Assembly: GCA_012031965.1 (NCBI GenBank)
Contig: JAAUSC010000038.1
Span: 1 to 44,049, forward strand
Reading direction: 5' to 3'
Length of the DNA: 44,049 bases
From: Scytonema sp. RU_4_4
GTDB lineage: Bacteria > Cyanobacteriota > Cyanobacteriia > Cyanobacteriales > Nostocaceae
The translations under genes and the position numbers were made by a program. Under the pieces are notes generated by a model. The model did no database searches and was not told the origin of the DNA. It saw only the letters and a program-made list of their open reading frames with translations. Positions within the stretch are counted from its first letter, which is position 1, and each line of letters opens with the position of its first letter. This document shows, one piece after another, positions 14,551 to 23,521 of this stretch.

Positions 14551-16182
14551 ATGAGTAACCCAAGAATACAAACTCAATCAAAAAGTTCAACGAGCATCTT
14601 CCAGGATAAGAATTTTTACATCATCAATTCTGTGACGTTGATGGCAATTCTTGGGGGAACTATTTTTAACCCGACGCTACCAACGATACAAAAATTTTTT
14701 CAAGTTTCAGAGGACCAAGCTTCATGGGTAGCAACACTTTTTCAATTACCTGGAGCTTTTGTCACTCCCATATTTGGAGTTTTGGCTGACATTCTTGGCA
14801 GAAAACAAATATTGGTTCCCTCGCTCCTAATATTTGCCCTCGGTGGAGCTTTTAGTGGCTTGGCTTCTAGTTTTACCAGCCTTTTGGGATGGCGATTTTT
14901 GCAAGGTGTTGGTACTGCAAGCCTAGAGTCCCTGCAACTGACCATTATCGGCGACCTTTATCAAGGGAGAAAGCTGGGCGCTGCGATGGCATTTAATGCC
15001 AGCTTAATTGGTATGAGTTCAGCGATTTTTCCATTAATTGGTGGGTTTTTAGGGCTATTTAGTTGGAGATATCCATTTTTATGCTCACTGGTTGCCATTA
15101 TCGTGGCATTTTTGGTACTCACAACATTAAGATTGCCAAGACGACAGCAGAACGCAGAGAGATTTCAACTCAAATCTTATCTACAAAGTACCTGGAGCAG
15201 CATTAACAATCGTCAGGTATTTGGACTCTTGTTTGCGGTGATGTCTCTGTTTATGCTGCAAACTGGAACTTGCTTAACCTTTTTACCTTTCTTAGCAACA
15301 AATAAATTTAGTACATCGGAAGCTGTAAATGGTATCCTCCTGACTTGTATGTCGCTGTCTTTAGCAATTGTCGCTTCTCAATTAGGACGGTTGCTGCAAA
15401 ATCTCTCAGAAATCAAGCTCATCAAACTCTCTTTTCTTCTGTTTGCTGTCGCGTTATTACTTGTTCCTCTTGTTCCTAACATTTGGTTGCTATTTATCCC
15501 AATTTTTTTAATGGGTGCTGCTCAAGGTTTGGCGTTTCCATGTTCTCAAGCACTCTTAGCTGGGCTTTCTGCGCAAGAATCTCGCGCCGGATTTATGGCG
15601 GTGAATTCAACGCTTCAATCATGGGGACAAACACTTGGTCCTTTATTAGGAAGTTTTGCTGTGAAGTTCTGGGGACTACAAGCAGTCTTTTATACTAGCG
15701 CTGTTTTTTCCCTTATTGGATTCGCAATCTTTAATTATTTCGTAACGAGTAAAGTATTCGATTTCACTGCCAAAACTATACAGCTACAGGTTCCAGTTAA
15801 TACCGAACAACTAACTTTGATTCCAGAGTCTGCATCTCCAACAATCCTACAACAACCCATTGCACAACTCTTCCATGTCCAGACTAACAGGGTCATTGAA
15901 TTACCGGAACATTTTCAGGTTATTAATATCGGCAAGTCCAGTAACCGTATTACTCCTGAAATTGATCTTTTAGATTTTCCCAATTCTGGAGTTGTCTCAC
16001 GAGTTCACGCTCAGATTCGTTACGATGGAAACGAATACTATATCCAAGACCTGAACAGTTCTAACGGCACTTACATCAACAAGTATCCACTCATACCAGG
16101 TGTTTGGTATAAATTAAAATCAGGTCTTCAAATTAGTCTTGGTCGGCAAGACGCCTTTGCATTCATATTTCAGATTGATTAG
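14551..16182 (+). CDS. MFS multidrug-type exporter with a C-terminal FHA domain
   Basis: A 543-residue protein. Residues 20-410 are a major facilitator permease of the drug:H+ antiporter type. The A-loop is GVLADILGRKQILVPSLLIF, and about 12 hydrophobic segments include FLQGVGTASLESLQLTIIGD, WRYPFLCSLVAIIVAFLVL and LVPNIWLLFIPIFLMGAAQG. After a linker of about 45 residues comes a forkhead-associated domain (about 450-543): INIGKSSNR, SGVVSRVHAQIRYDG, YIQDLNSSNGTYINKYPLI. It keeps the GKS, SRVHA and SSNGTYIN phosphothreonine-binding motifs. The fusion suggests that a Ser/Thr-kinase signal may gate or localise the exporter. Self-resistance or product export is inferred from position only. Convergent with the next gene. 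Confidence 0.87.
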   Translation: MSNPRIQTQSKSSTSIFQDKNFYIINSVTLMAILGGTIFNPTLPTIQKFFQVSEDQASWVATLFQLPGAFVTPIFGVLADILGRKQILVPSLLIFALGGAFSGLASSFTSLLGWRFLQGVGTASLESLQLTIIGDLYQGRKLGAAMAFNASLIGMSSAIFPLIGGFLGLFSWRYPFLCSLVAIIVAFLVLTTLRLPRRQQNAERFQLKSYLQSTWSSINNRQVFGLLFAVMSLFMLQTGTCLTFLPFLATNKFSTSEAVNGILLTCMSLSLAIVASQLGRLLQNLSEIKLIKLSFLLFAVALLLVPLVPNIWLLFIPIFLMGAAQGLAFPCSQALLAGLSAQESRAGFMAVNSTLQSWGQTLGPLLGSFAVKFWGLQAVFYTSAVFSLIGFAIFNYFVTSKVFDFTAKTIQLQVPVNTEQLTLIPESASPTILQQPIAQLFHVQTNRVIELPEHFQVINIGKSSNRITPEIDLLDFPNSGVVSRVHAQIRYDGNEYYIQDLNSSNGTYINKYPLIPGVWYKLKSGLQISLGRQDAFAFIFQID

Positions 16183-16231
16183 TATGAAAAAGCAGGTAGG
16201 AATAGTGTTTTCCCTTTTTGCTTTTACTCAA

Positions 16232-17089
16232 TCAAAATAGACGAACAGGTTTGGAATTAAGACGCTCAGCAATAGATGTGACCTGCTTAATCACGGAAAT
16301 CATATCTTGATAGTTGGGTGGCTCTGCGTTTGGTATATATCCTACATCTCGAACCAAATTAAGAGGAGCATCTTTCATATAATTACGAATCAACTCTTGG
16401 CGATTTCTTTCGATATTTGGTCCAATCAAAACAGCACCTGGTGGAATATTTTGAGAGTCAGCGAATAATATGCGAAACTCTGCAACACCGAATTTTGTTC
16501 TATACAAATTAAATTCTTCCAACGCAAGAGCGCCAGCTGCAGCCTTTCCTTGTGCTACCCATTCAAGTACTGTTTTTGGTGTCGGAGCAAATAGGATTTC
16601 TGCCAATGTTAAACCACGAAGATTGCGCAGTGGAAAATAATATCCAGTGGCAGAACCTGCTTGACCTAGAGCAACTATTTTACCCTGTAAATCTTTTAAT
16701 TGTTTCAGAGGGCTGTTTTTACGTACAATAAATATCGCTCGTGAATTGATTTCTACCTGGAGAGGGAACAGTGGTAAATATTGATGCTTAGCACTTGCAA
16801 TTGCTGCTAAACCCGGAGGAGCAAAAACTAATGACCAAGCACGACGCTGAATACGTTCAATCGCTATCTTCTCATTGAAAGCTGGTTCTAATTGAATAAA
16901 TGCCCCTATTTTGTCACCCAAAAATTTACGGAAGCGAGCAAATCGTTCTATTGCTTGTTTTGTATCTCCATAGCTAATCACACCAATCACTAACTCAAGT
17001 TGACGATTTGATATTTCCTCCCCTGCACAAGCTGTAAACAGGAGCAGTATCTGTAAAAGAAATAAACGTCGAGAAAGTTGAGATGACAT
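16232..17089 (-). CDS. PhnD-like periplasmic substrate-binding lipoprotein
   Basis: A 285-residue protein. A lipoprotein signal at residues 1-20 (RRLFLLQILLLFTAC) has the lipobox cysteine at about 21. The body follows the phosphate/phosphonate-binding PhnD-like fold: LELVIGVISYGDTKQAIERF, then AFNEKIAIERIQRRAWSLVF, YLPLFPLQVEINSRAIFIVR, LKDLQGKIVALGQAGSATGY, and IPPGAVLIGPNIERNRQELI. No permease or ATPase gene adjoins it, so it is more likely a sensor or orphan receptor than part of a phosphonate importer. It is divergent from the haem-binding Tll0287-like gene 294 bp away, a pairing typical of signalling modules. Convergent with the exporter gene; not obviously part of the bisindole cluster. 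Confidence 0.8.
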   Translation of the reverse strand: MSSQLSRRLFLLQILLLFTACAGEEISNRQLELVIGVISYGDTKQAIERFARFRKFLGDKIGAFIQLEPAFNEKIAIERIQRRAWSLVFAPPGLAAIASAKHQYLPLFPLQVEINSRAIFIVRKNSPLKQLKDLQGKIVALGQAGSATGYYFPLRNLRGLTLAEILFAPTPKTVLEWVAQGKAAAGALALEEFNLYRTKFGVAEFRILFADSQNIPPGAVLIGPNIERNRQELIRNYMKDAPLNLVRDVGYIPNAEPPNYQDMISVIKQVTSIAERLNSKPVRLF

Positions 17090-17383
17090 TAACAGTTTTT
17101 AGTAAATATTTTTTGATGAACGCCTTGTTATTATCTAACAATGTTAAGCATTATCTTATGGAAAGGGATATTTTTAACATTTCAAAATGTTTCAATCTTT
17201 TTTGAAGTGCTTGAGATCGATTTTCATATTCTCAGAAACAGCAGAGGGAGAGAAAAAGGGCTTATCTGAACTGTATTGAATTATCACGAAATAATAATAT
17301 TCTTCATTTTAAAAAATAATAATTTTCGGTCATTATGTTATAATTCATACATAATAGATGTCTTTTTAGCACAGAGAAAAGCC

Positions 17384-18274
17384 ATGAAAATAGGAACTAA
17401 AGTTAATCTAATTTTAATAATAGTTTTTATCAGCGGTATGCTCATTAGTGGTATCGCTTTATCAAATGTACTTGCAAAAAAAGCAGAAAATGAGATAAGT
17501 TCTAAAGCTGAGATTCTCATGCAATTGGTCAATTCGCTGAGAACCTATACCAACGACCGTGTACAACCCTTATTGTTACCGAAATTAGACACTCAAGAGC
17601 AGTTCATCCCAGAATCTATACCAACATATTCCACTAGAGAAGTATTTGAAATTTTCCGTAAAAACAAAGAATATGCGCATTTTGTTTACAAAGACGCCGC
17701 ACCGAATCCAACAAACTTGCGGGATAAACCTGACGATTTTGAAGCTGAAATTGTTGAACGATTTCGTAAAGATACGGAGTTAAGAAACATAGATGGTTTC
17801 CGAACAATGTCTGGAGAGAAACTATTTTATACCGCCCGACCTTTTAAAATTGAGCAACAGAGTTGTTTGCGCTGTCATAATACTCCCCAAGAAGCTCCAA
17901 AAAGTCAAATAATAACCTACGGGAAAGACAATGGTTTTGGATGGAAGCTTAATCAAATTGTTGCAGCCCAAATGGTTTATGTTCCGGCTTCTGATATTTT
18001 GAAAAATGCTAATCAGTCATTGGTTATGATGATGGGAGTTGTAGGGATAATTTTTACCATCATCATTATCGTCATCAATCAGTTGTTGAAAAAGACTGTG
18101 CTATTACGTGTGAGAAAAATTGCTAATGTGGCAGAACAAGTTAGTATTGGTGATATGAATGCCAATTTTGATAAACAATCTAAAGATGAAATAGGAGATT
18201 TAGCAGAAGCTTTCAACAGGATGAAGTATAGTTTAGAAATGGCTCTCAACATGTTAAATAAAAATCATGATTAA
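17384..18274 (+). CDS. Tll0287-like (DUF3365) haem-binding sensor with HAMP domain
   Basis: A 296-residue membrane protein. TM1 is at about residues 8-28 (LILIIVFISGMLISGIALSN). The extracytoplasmic Tll0287-like domain carries a c-type haem motif CLRCH at 161-165 and the surrounding family signature (GFRTMSGEKLFYTARPFKIE). TM2 is at about 213-235 (MMGVVGIIFTIIIIVINQLL), then a HAMP linker to the end (RVRKIANVAEQVSIGDMNAN, KDEIGDLAEAFNRMKYSLEM). There is no kinase or methyl-accepting domain after the HAMP, so it must signal through a partner. ATG 17384 is chosen: the open frame extends upstream to 17276, but that part overlaps a MITE-end repeat and lacks family character. The family is linked to redox or ligand sensing. 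Confidence 0.85.
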   Translation: MKIGTKVNLILIIVFISGMLISGIALSNVLAKKAENEISSKAEILMQLVNSLRTYTNDRVQPLLLPKLDTQEQFIPESIPTYSTREVFEIFRKNKEYAHFVYKDAAPNPTNLRDKPDDFEAEIVERFRKDTELRNIDGFRTMSGEKLFYTARPFKIEQQSCLRCHNTPQEAPKSQIITYGKDNGFGWKLNQIVAAQMVYVPASDILKNANQSLVMMMGVVGIIFTIIIIVINQLLKKTVLLRVRKIANVAEQVSIGDMNANFDKQSKDEIGDLAEAFNRMKYSLEMALNMLNKNHD

Positions 18275-18315
18275 GTAGCCATCAAAACAAGTAAAGTCTT
18301 TTTACAAGAAATCTA

Positions 18316-20547
18316 TTAACCAAGCATGCGCCGCTTAAACTCTGAAGCTTGTTTTGGTTCAGAAATCTTCTCAGCTAACTTATTGACAAATTCTGATAAA
18401 GAAATTTGCGGCTGAGATTGCAAAACCTGTGTAATAATAAAATGAGCAATTGGACCAATCGAATAAGCTAACTCGCGCTCGCATTTACTAATCAAATTGG
18501 CATCAATTGTTTTCTTCTCCCCTCTTAACGATTGAGCAGATTTGTGTTGAGATGAAACGGTGGATGTTACTAGTAGAGCCATTGCCCGTTTCTCAAATTC
18601 TTTTTGTTGCTGTGGTAATAAGTAAGTCCCTAAACTTTTCACTAATTCTTGGCAATTTGCTGCTTGTATGACAGCTTTTTGTAATATTAAAGATGCAATC
18701 GGTCCTATAGACTGCTTGAGCAACTGTTCTAGGTTAGTGTATTGTTCTGAGCTTAGGGAAAAATTGAGTTGGGGTTGCTGAGTTACTGAAGATTCATTAG
18801 TATTAGGAGCAGAAATAACTGGAGAACTTGGGGAGACTACTGCGTGGGGATTAGGGGATATGGGGAGTAAATTTTCCTTCTCTTCCCGTTTGTTTTTCTC
18901 AACCTCAGGTAGTTCTAGTCCCTGGAAATCTTGGAAAATGGTGGCAATGTTACCAGGTAAAATATCAATGACTGCTTGTGTACCTGACAGCCAGACATGA
19001 AGGTTGATACCTTTAGCTTGTAAAAGTGTTTTTAATTGAGTTACCCATTTAGCAACTGGTAATCCGACTTGCGGATTTGCTGTCACAAGAGTTTCTAAGA
19101 GCGTTTGGGAAAATAATTCTGGCTCCTCCGCAGGCGTAGCAGCAGCTATTAAACATTGTCCATGCTCCAAATCACATTGCAAATCTTCTATCCAATTCTC
19201 CAGAGAAGTCGTAACAGAAGAATCTGAGATCGTTAAATCTAAAATAATGATTTGTTGAGTTTTTTGAGCGCGACGCAACTCTTGTCTTAACCAAGAACGA
19301 CTCAGACGCACTCCATCACCCAAAATTAACCAGGCTTCTCCATCTTCGATTTCTTCGATGTGCCCGCGCAAGTAGAACAAGGACGTCGGTGGATTTTTGG
19401 CTATCCCATATTGTGAGAGAGATTTGGTTTCTGATTCACCACGCCAACGAGTCAATCCTTGGATTGTTCCACGTATTTCTGACCAATTTTTGCCTTTTTG
19501 AGGAAAATAATCTATTTCAAAACCACCAGCACCAGCAAACAATCGACTTAAGTCAGTAGTCGTTTTCTTTGTTGAAAGTCCATCAATGACAACTGCACGT
19601 CTTGCTTTTTGAGATTCAGCTTTTGCAGCCTGGAATCCAACAATTAATTCTCCGACTCCTTCTACAATTCGTTTCGGTGTTTGTAGGGGATACTCTGGAT
19701 GAAGTTTACTATCTCCACGTTCAAGCTTCTGCTGATTAATAAAATGTAGTTGCTGATTTAATTTATTAATATATTGGAGCGTTTGGCGGTAAACATATTT
19801 GTAAAGTCTGTCTGCTTCAATCAGTCCATGTGAATCAGCGGCTTCACCCAACAGTCCCTGCATTAAATAGTAAGTGAATAACCCATGTCCTAATTCTGGA
19901 AACTCCCAAGACTTTTGTCCTTGATCACAAGATAACAAAGCACAAAATCCCTTACTTTGAGCAGCACGTTGTCTCAAGACATCCATCATTTGTGTTGTGG
20001 AATTCAGTGAACTCTCAGAAATGTATCCATCTCTGGCGCTACCTCTATTTCCCAACAACCTCATGTCCCCACTATGACAGGTGTCTAAACAAACTAACTG
20101 TTGGTTGGCGGGACTAGCCCCTAGCATTTGCACGAGCTCTTGCATACCTAATCCTGTAGCCAGCAAGTCATTTTGGCGAGTATCTGCCAGACACAGGACA
20201 GACTGCTGAGTATTTGGCTCTAGCATTCCATGCCCTGAAAAATATAACAGGATGGAGTCTTGGGATTGAGATTGTGAAACAATTTGTTGCAGGCTTTCGC
20301 GAATCCTTTGCAAGGTAGGAGGTTGTGCTGCAAAATCGTGATGGACAATCACTTCTTTGTTAGGAAATCCTTGGGTAGCGCTGCTAAGTGCTTCTCCTAA
20401 CCCTTGACAATCTAAAGCTGGATAGCGCAAAGAAGGCAAGCCCTCATCTTGGTATTCGTTAACACCTACCAACAAAATCCAAAGCTTGGCTTCTCCTGTT
20501 GTTAATGTATAAGTTGAGTCACTAGAACCAATGCCGAGCGGGGACAT
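18316..20547 (-). CDS. Orthocaspase/metacaspase-like peptidase C14 with C-terminal repeat domains
   Basis: A 743-residue protein. The N-terminal caspase-like p20 domain (about 20-300) has beta-strand LWILLVGVNEYQD, catalytic His106 in LLYFSGHGM and catalytic Cys157 in LVCLDTCHSGD, so both members of the dyad are present. These enzymes cut after Arg/Lys and have been tied to stress and cell-death responses in cyanobacteria. A second, non-catalytic caspase-like or effector segment follows (about 310-540). The C-terminal 180 residues hold two related helical units, each with an SIGPIA core (LKQSIGPIASLILQKAVIQA and LAYSIGPIAHFIITQVLQSQ), separated by a low-complexity linker. They probably recruit partners. 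It is divergent from a sigma factor/DUF1822 pair that often keeps company with such genes. Confidence 0.88.
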   Translation of the reverse strand: MSPLGIGSSDSTYTLTTGEAKLWILLVGVNEYQDEGLPSLRYPALDCQGLGEALSSATQGFPNKEVIVHHDFAAQPPTLQRIRESLQQIVSQSQSQDSILLYFSGHGMLEPNTQQSVLCLADTRQNDLLATGLGMQELVQMLGASPANQQLVCLDTCHSGDMRLLGNRGSARDGYISESSLNSTTQMMDVLRQRAAQSKGFCALLSCDQGQKSWEFPELGHGLFTYYLMQGLLGEAADSHGLIEADRLYKYVYRQTLQYINKLNQQLHFINQQKLERGDSKLHPEYPLQTPKRIVEGVGELIVGFQAAKAESQKARRAVVIDGLSTKKTTTDLSRLFAGAGGFEIDYFPQKGKNWSEIRGTIQGLTRWRGESETKSLSQYGIAKNPPTSLFYLRGHIEEIEDGEAWLILGDGVRLSRSWLRQELRRAQKTQQIIILDLTISDSSVTTSLENWIEDLQCDLEHGQCLIAAATPAEEPELFSQTLLETLVTANPQVGLPVAKWVTQLKTLLQAKGINLHVWLSGTQAVIDILPGNIATIFQDFQGLELPEVEKNKREEKENLLPISPNPHAVVSPSSPVISAPNTNESSVTQQPQLNFSLSSEQYTNLEQLLKQSIGPIASLILQKAVIQAANCQELVKSLGTYLLPQQQKEFEKRAMALLVTSTVSSQHKSAQSLRGEKKTIDANLISKCERELAYSIGPIAHFIITQVLQSQPQISLSEFVNKLAEKISEPKQASEFKRRMLG

Positions 20548-21125
20548 ATCTATTACTTAATCCTAGAAATAAGTTTAATAATGCATGGTGAGTCAGTTTA
20601 GTAAAAGCCGTACAAACCTGAATCAGTGGCTTTAAGAAGATTGCTTGTCCTTTGCCTAATCTAACAAATTTATTGTAAATTTATTGTGGTGAAGTACCTA
20701 GATAAAAGTTTATTTTGTACTTGTGTGCTTATGAGATACGATTTTTTTCCTGCTGGAATCAAACGTATTTACCCATATTCATAAATCAAGTTTGTTTCGG
20801 TCAATTACGTAAAAATTTACAAAAGTTAATAATAAGCATGGCGAAAATATGAAAATCATTATTAAGACTTCTGATAGACACCTAAAATAAAGTTGGCAGG
20901 TAAGCTCTAAGTGTTGCAAACTGTTATGCGTTTTTAGCACATTAATTTAGTTGTGACTATTGACAGTCAACGACCATCAAGAATCGCTATGTAATAATTT
21001 GTACTGTACGCGCAGTCTTCTTAATACCCTCATTCACTGCATAAGTGTATTTGTGATGTAACTATGCATTTATGTGATGATCATTTATGAATTGTTTAAT
21101 TTACCATTTATGAGTTGTTTAGTTT
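20548..21125. promoter_or_regulatory. Divergent promoter region with a 17-bp direct repeat before the sigma gene
   Basis: 578 bp of AT-rich DNA between the divergent caspase and sigma-factor genes. CATTTATGAATTGTTTA (21082-21098) and CATTTATGAGTTGTTTA (21105-21121) are spaced 23 bp apart, about two helical turns, and the second ends 4 bases before the ATG. A related CATTTATGTGATG lies at about 21068. Such spacing suits repeated operator sites or a translational block. No gene was seen in the interval. Confidence 0.45.
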
Positions 21126-22334
21126 ATGCGTTCCCGCCAAGGTATTACTGAGCTATTTACAACTTTCTTACAATTTGACGCAGATAGGGTCATTGGTTGG
21201 GCTACCGATGCTAAACTACGCCGAAATATGCTCAACTCTCAGGCGCGTTTGTCAGAACCAGAAAATTCTGAGAATTTTTGGGTGACTTATTGGTATAAAT
21301 TATGGCAAAATAAAGCAGAAAGTCTGTCACGAGCACATTTGTTAGCTTATTTACAAGAAGTATGCTACTGGGCGGCTAATAAGACAGTTGTTAATTTCTC
21401 TTCTGGACAGCACACTTTATCCGACTGCTTCCAAATGGTAACAACTAGTATAGATAAGGTTTTGAAAGGGTTTAAACCTGAGATGGGTTTTCACCTTAAG
21501 AATTACGCCAGTGCAATTTTTAGCAGCGAACTCAAGGAAATGCTGCGCCAACAGAATGAAGTTGATATTTGTAGCAATTGGCGATTGTTGCGGAGGCTCA
21601 GTCAAAAGCGGTTGGTAGAGTCTTTACAAAATGTTGGACTGAGTGAGGACACGATTGAACGCTATGTATTAGCATGGAAATGTTACCACTCCCTACATGC
21701 CCCACAGCAACCCAGTGGTACTCGCAAACTGACAAGACCAGATGATGCGACATGGCAGGCGATCGCTCAACTTTACAATTTTCAACGTAATACTCAACTG
21801 TCAAAATTAGGCGCAGAGTGTAGTCCAGAAACAATAGAACAATGGCTGCTTGCTTGTGCAAAAGCTGCTCGAAGTTATCTTTACCCAAATATGACTTCCC
21901 TGAATGCGCCAAGAGGAGATGATGATTCTGGGGAGTTTCAGGACTTTTTACCACAACTCAAGCAGGAATCGTTACTTACGGAAATTGTCGCTCAAGAAGA
22001 ACTGCTTGAGCGACAGTCAAAGCAATCTCAAATCAGTGCTGTGTTGCTCTCGGCTTTAAACGAACTAGATTCAGAAGGACTAAATATCATAAAACTCTAC
22101 TATAGTCAGAGTTTAACTCAGCAGCAGATTGCAAAACAATTAGGAGTGAAGCAGTACACGGTTTCTCGTCGGCTCACCAAGTCCAAAGATTCATTACTGC
22201 TCAAGTTTGCTACCTGGACGAAAGAGTCGCTGCATATTTCTCTAAACTCGCACGTACTTAACTATATAAACACCGTTTTAGAGGAATGGTTACAAGCTCA
22301 CTATAGCCGTCCCTCTTCTGAGTTGGAGCAATAA
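21126..22334 (+). CDS. Sigma-70 family (alternative) RNA polymerase sigma factor
   Basis: 402 residues, diverged in the N-terminal half (MRSRQGITELFTTFLQFDAD, FKPEMGFHLKNYASAIFSSE). The C-terminal region 4-like helix-turn-helix is clear: LNELDSEGLNIIKLYYSQSL, TQQQIAKQLGVKQYTVSRRL. The family is a cyanobacterial group of sigma-like proteins usually followed directly by a DUF1822 gene, as here (2-bp gap at 22335-22336, so translationally coupled). Targets are unknown; the divergent caspase gene is an obvious candidate. ATG 21126 is chosen because the direct repeats end just upstream of it. It contains a HIP1 site near 21768. Confidence 0.8.
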   Translation: MRSRQGITELFTTFLQFDADRVIGWATDAKLRRNMLNSQARLSEPENSENFWVTYWYKLWQNKAESLSRAHLLAYLQEVCYWAANKTVVNFSSGQHTLSDCFQMVTTSIDKVLKGFKPEMGFHLKNYASAIFSSELKEMLRQQNEVDICSNWRLLRRLSQKRLVESLQNVGLSEDTIERYVLAWKCYHSLHAPQQPSGTRKLTRPDDATWQAIAQLYNFQRNTQLSKLGAECSPETIEQWLLACAKAARSYLYPNMTSLNAPRGDDDSGEFQDFLPQLKQESLLTEIVAQEELLERQSKQSQISAVLLSALNELDSEGLNIIKLYYSQSLTQQQIAKQLGVKQYTVSRRLTKSKDSLLLKFATWTKESLHISLNSHVLNYINTVLEEWLQAHYSRPSSELEQ

Positions 22335-22336
22335 CT

Positions 22337-23521
22337 ATGACATTTAACACTGGCGCACATACTTTGACAAACCCTACACATTTGTGGTTGGAAATTCCTG
22401 AAGCTGAACAAGCGAAGATTTGGGAGCAAAGTCAAGCTTTTTCAACCTCTAGTCGTCGTTGGAACGCTTATCTCAACCGCTTGAGCTTAAATACTTTTTT
22501 ACCTTGGCTGCGGGAAGAATACGCACCTAATGCGACTGTTTTTCCTAATGCTGCAGCTAACCCCAGCATTTGGGAAGTCGTTAATGGTACAGGTATTTCC
22601 TTCGGAACGTCACGAATAGTCTTAATCCCCACTGAGGAGGTTGACTTGAGCGAATTGCGCGTTCCTCAAGAATGGGTGGATATTCCTAGCTGGAGTGCTG
22701 ATTATTATCTAGCAGTGCAAGTGAATTTAGAGGAAGGCTGCATTCGGGTTTGGGGATATGCAACCCACGCGCAACTTAAGAACAAGGGAACTTACGATGC
22801 AGGCGATCGCGCTTATTGTTTAGATGGAGAAGATTTAATTTCTAATCTCAGCATCCTGTGGATGGCGCGCGAAATATGTCCAGAAGAAGTGACTCGAACT
22901 GAAACCGCCCCACTACCTGCTTTGCCGCTCGCACAAGCACAAAACTTGCTCGTGCGTTTAGGAAATCCTAGAGTGATTTTACCACGTATGGCAGTGCCAT
23001 TTCAAACGTGGGGAGCGCTTCTAGAACATGGAGGTTGGAGACAACGTTTGTATGAACAACGTCAGGGACAGCAACAACAGTGGTCGATTATGCAATGGAT
23101 GCAAACTGGTGTGTCAGATTTTGCACAAAAGTTTGGTTGGGGAAGTATCGAGTTACAATCTGGTTTAGCAGGAGCGCGAGGTTCACAGCAGACAGCAGAA
23201 GCTGCAGCATTGCCTACTTTGGTGCGCAGATTAACCATTGCTGGAAAGCAATATGAACTGCGGGTGCAACCAAAAGGCAAAATTGAAGATAGGGTTTGGC
23301 GCTTTGAACTGCGCAGTCAAAGAGGCGAATTAATTCCCAGTGGGTTTAAGTTGCGACTCCTGACAGAAGATTTACAGTCGTTTGAGGGTAATCAAGCACA
23401 AGCCACAACTCCTGTCAACAAGCTTTATGTTGAAGTGGCTTTGGGTGATGCAGGGGAAGGGTTGGTATGGCAGATAGAGCCGACTCCAGAAGGCTATGAA
23501 TGTGAAGTTTTGTATTTTTAA
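22337..23521 (+). CDS. DUF1822 family protein
   Basis: 394 residues, cytosolic, without signal or membrane segment. It follows the cyanobacterial DUF1822 pattern: THLWLEIPEAEQAKIWEQSQ, RRWNAYLNRLSLNTFLPWL, then IPSWSADYYLAVQVNLEEGC, IRVWGYATHAQLKNKGTYD and the C-terminal beta-rich YELRVQPKGKIEDRVWRFEL. Function is not established for the family. It is co-transcribed with the sigma factor (2-bp gap) and opposite a caspase, an association seen repeatedly in filamentous cyanobacteria, which suggests a shared regulatory module, perhaps anti-sigma or stress related (inference). Confidence 0.82.
   Translation: MTFNTGAHTLTNPTHLWLEIPEAEQAKIWEQSQAFSTSSRRWNAYLNRLSLNTFLPWLREEYAPNATVFPNAAANPSIWEVVNGTGISFGTSRIVLIPTEEVDLSELRVPQEWVDIPSWSADYYLAVQVNLEEGCIRVWGYATHAQLKNKGTYDAGDRAYCLDGEDLISNLSILWMAREICPEEVTRTETAPLPALPLAQAQNLLVRLGNPRVILPRMAVPFQTWGALLEHGGWRQRLYEQRQGQQQQWSIMQWMQTGVSDFAQKFGWGSIELQSGLAGARGSQQTAEAAALPTLVRRLTIAGKQYELRVQPKGKIEDRVWRFELRSQRGELIPSGFKLRLLTEDLQSFEGNQAQATTPVNKLYVEVALGDAGEGLVWQIEPTPEGYECEVLYF

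Noticed and set aside
16232-17089. Phosphonate/phosphate ABC importer
   Set aside because: Only a binding protein is present; no permease or ATPase gene adjoins it. PhnD-like fold members are often sensory.
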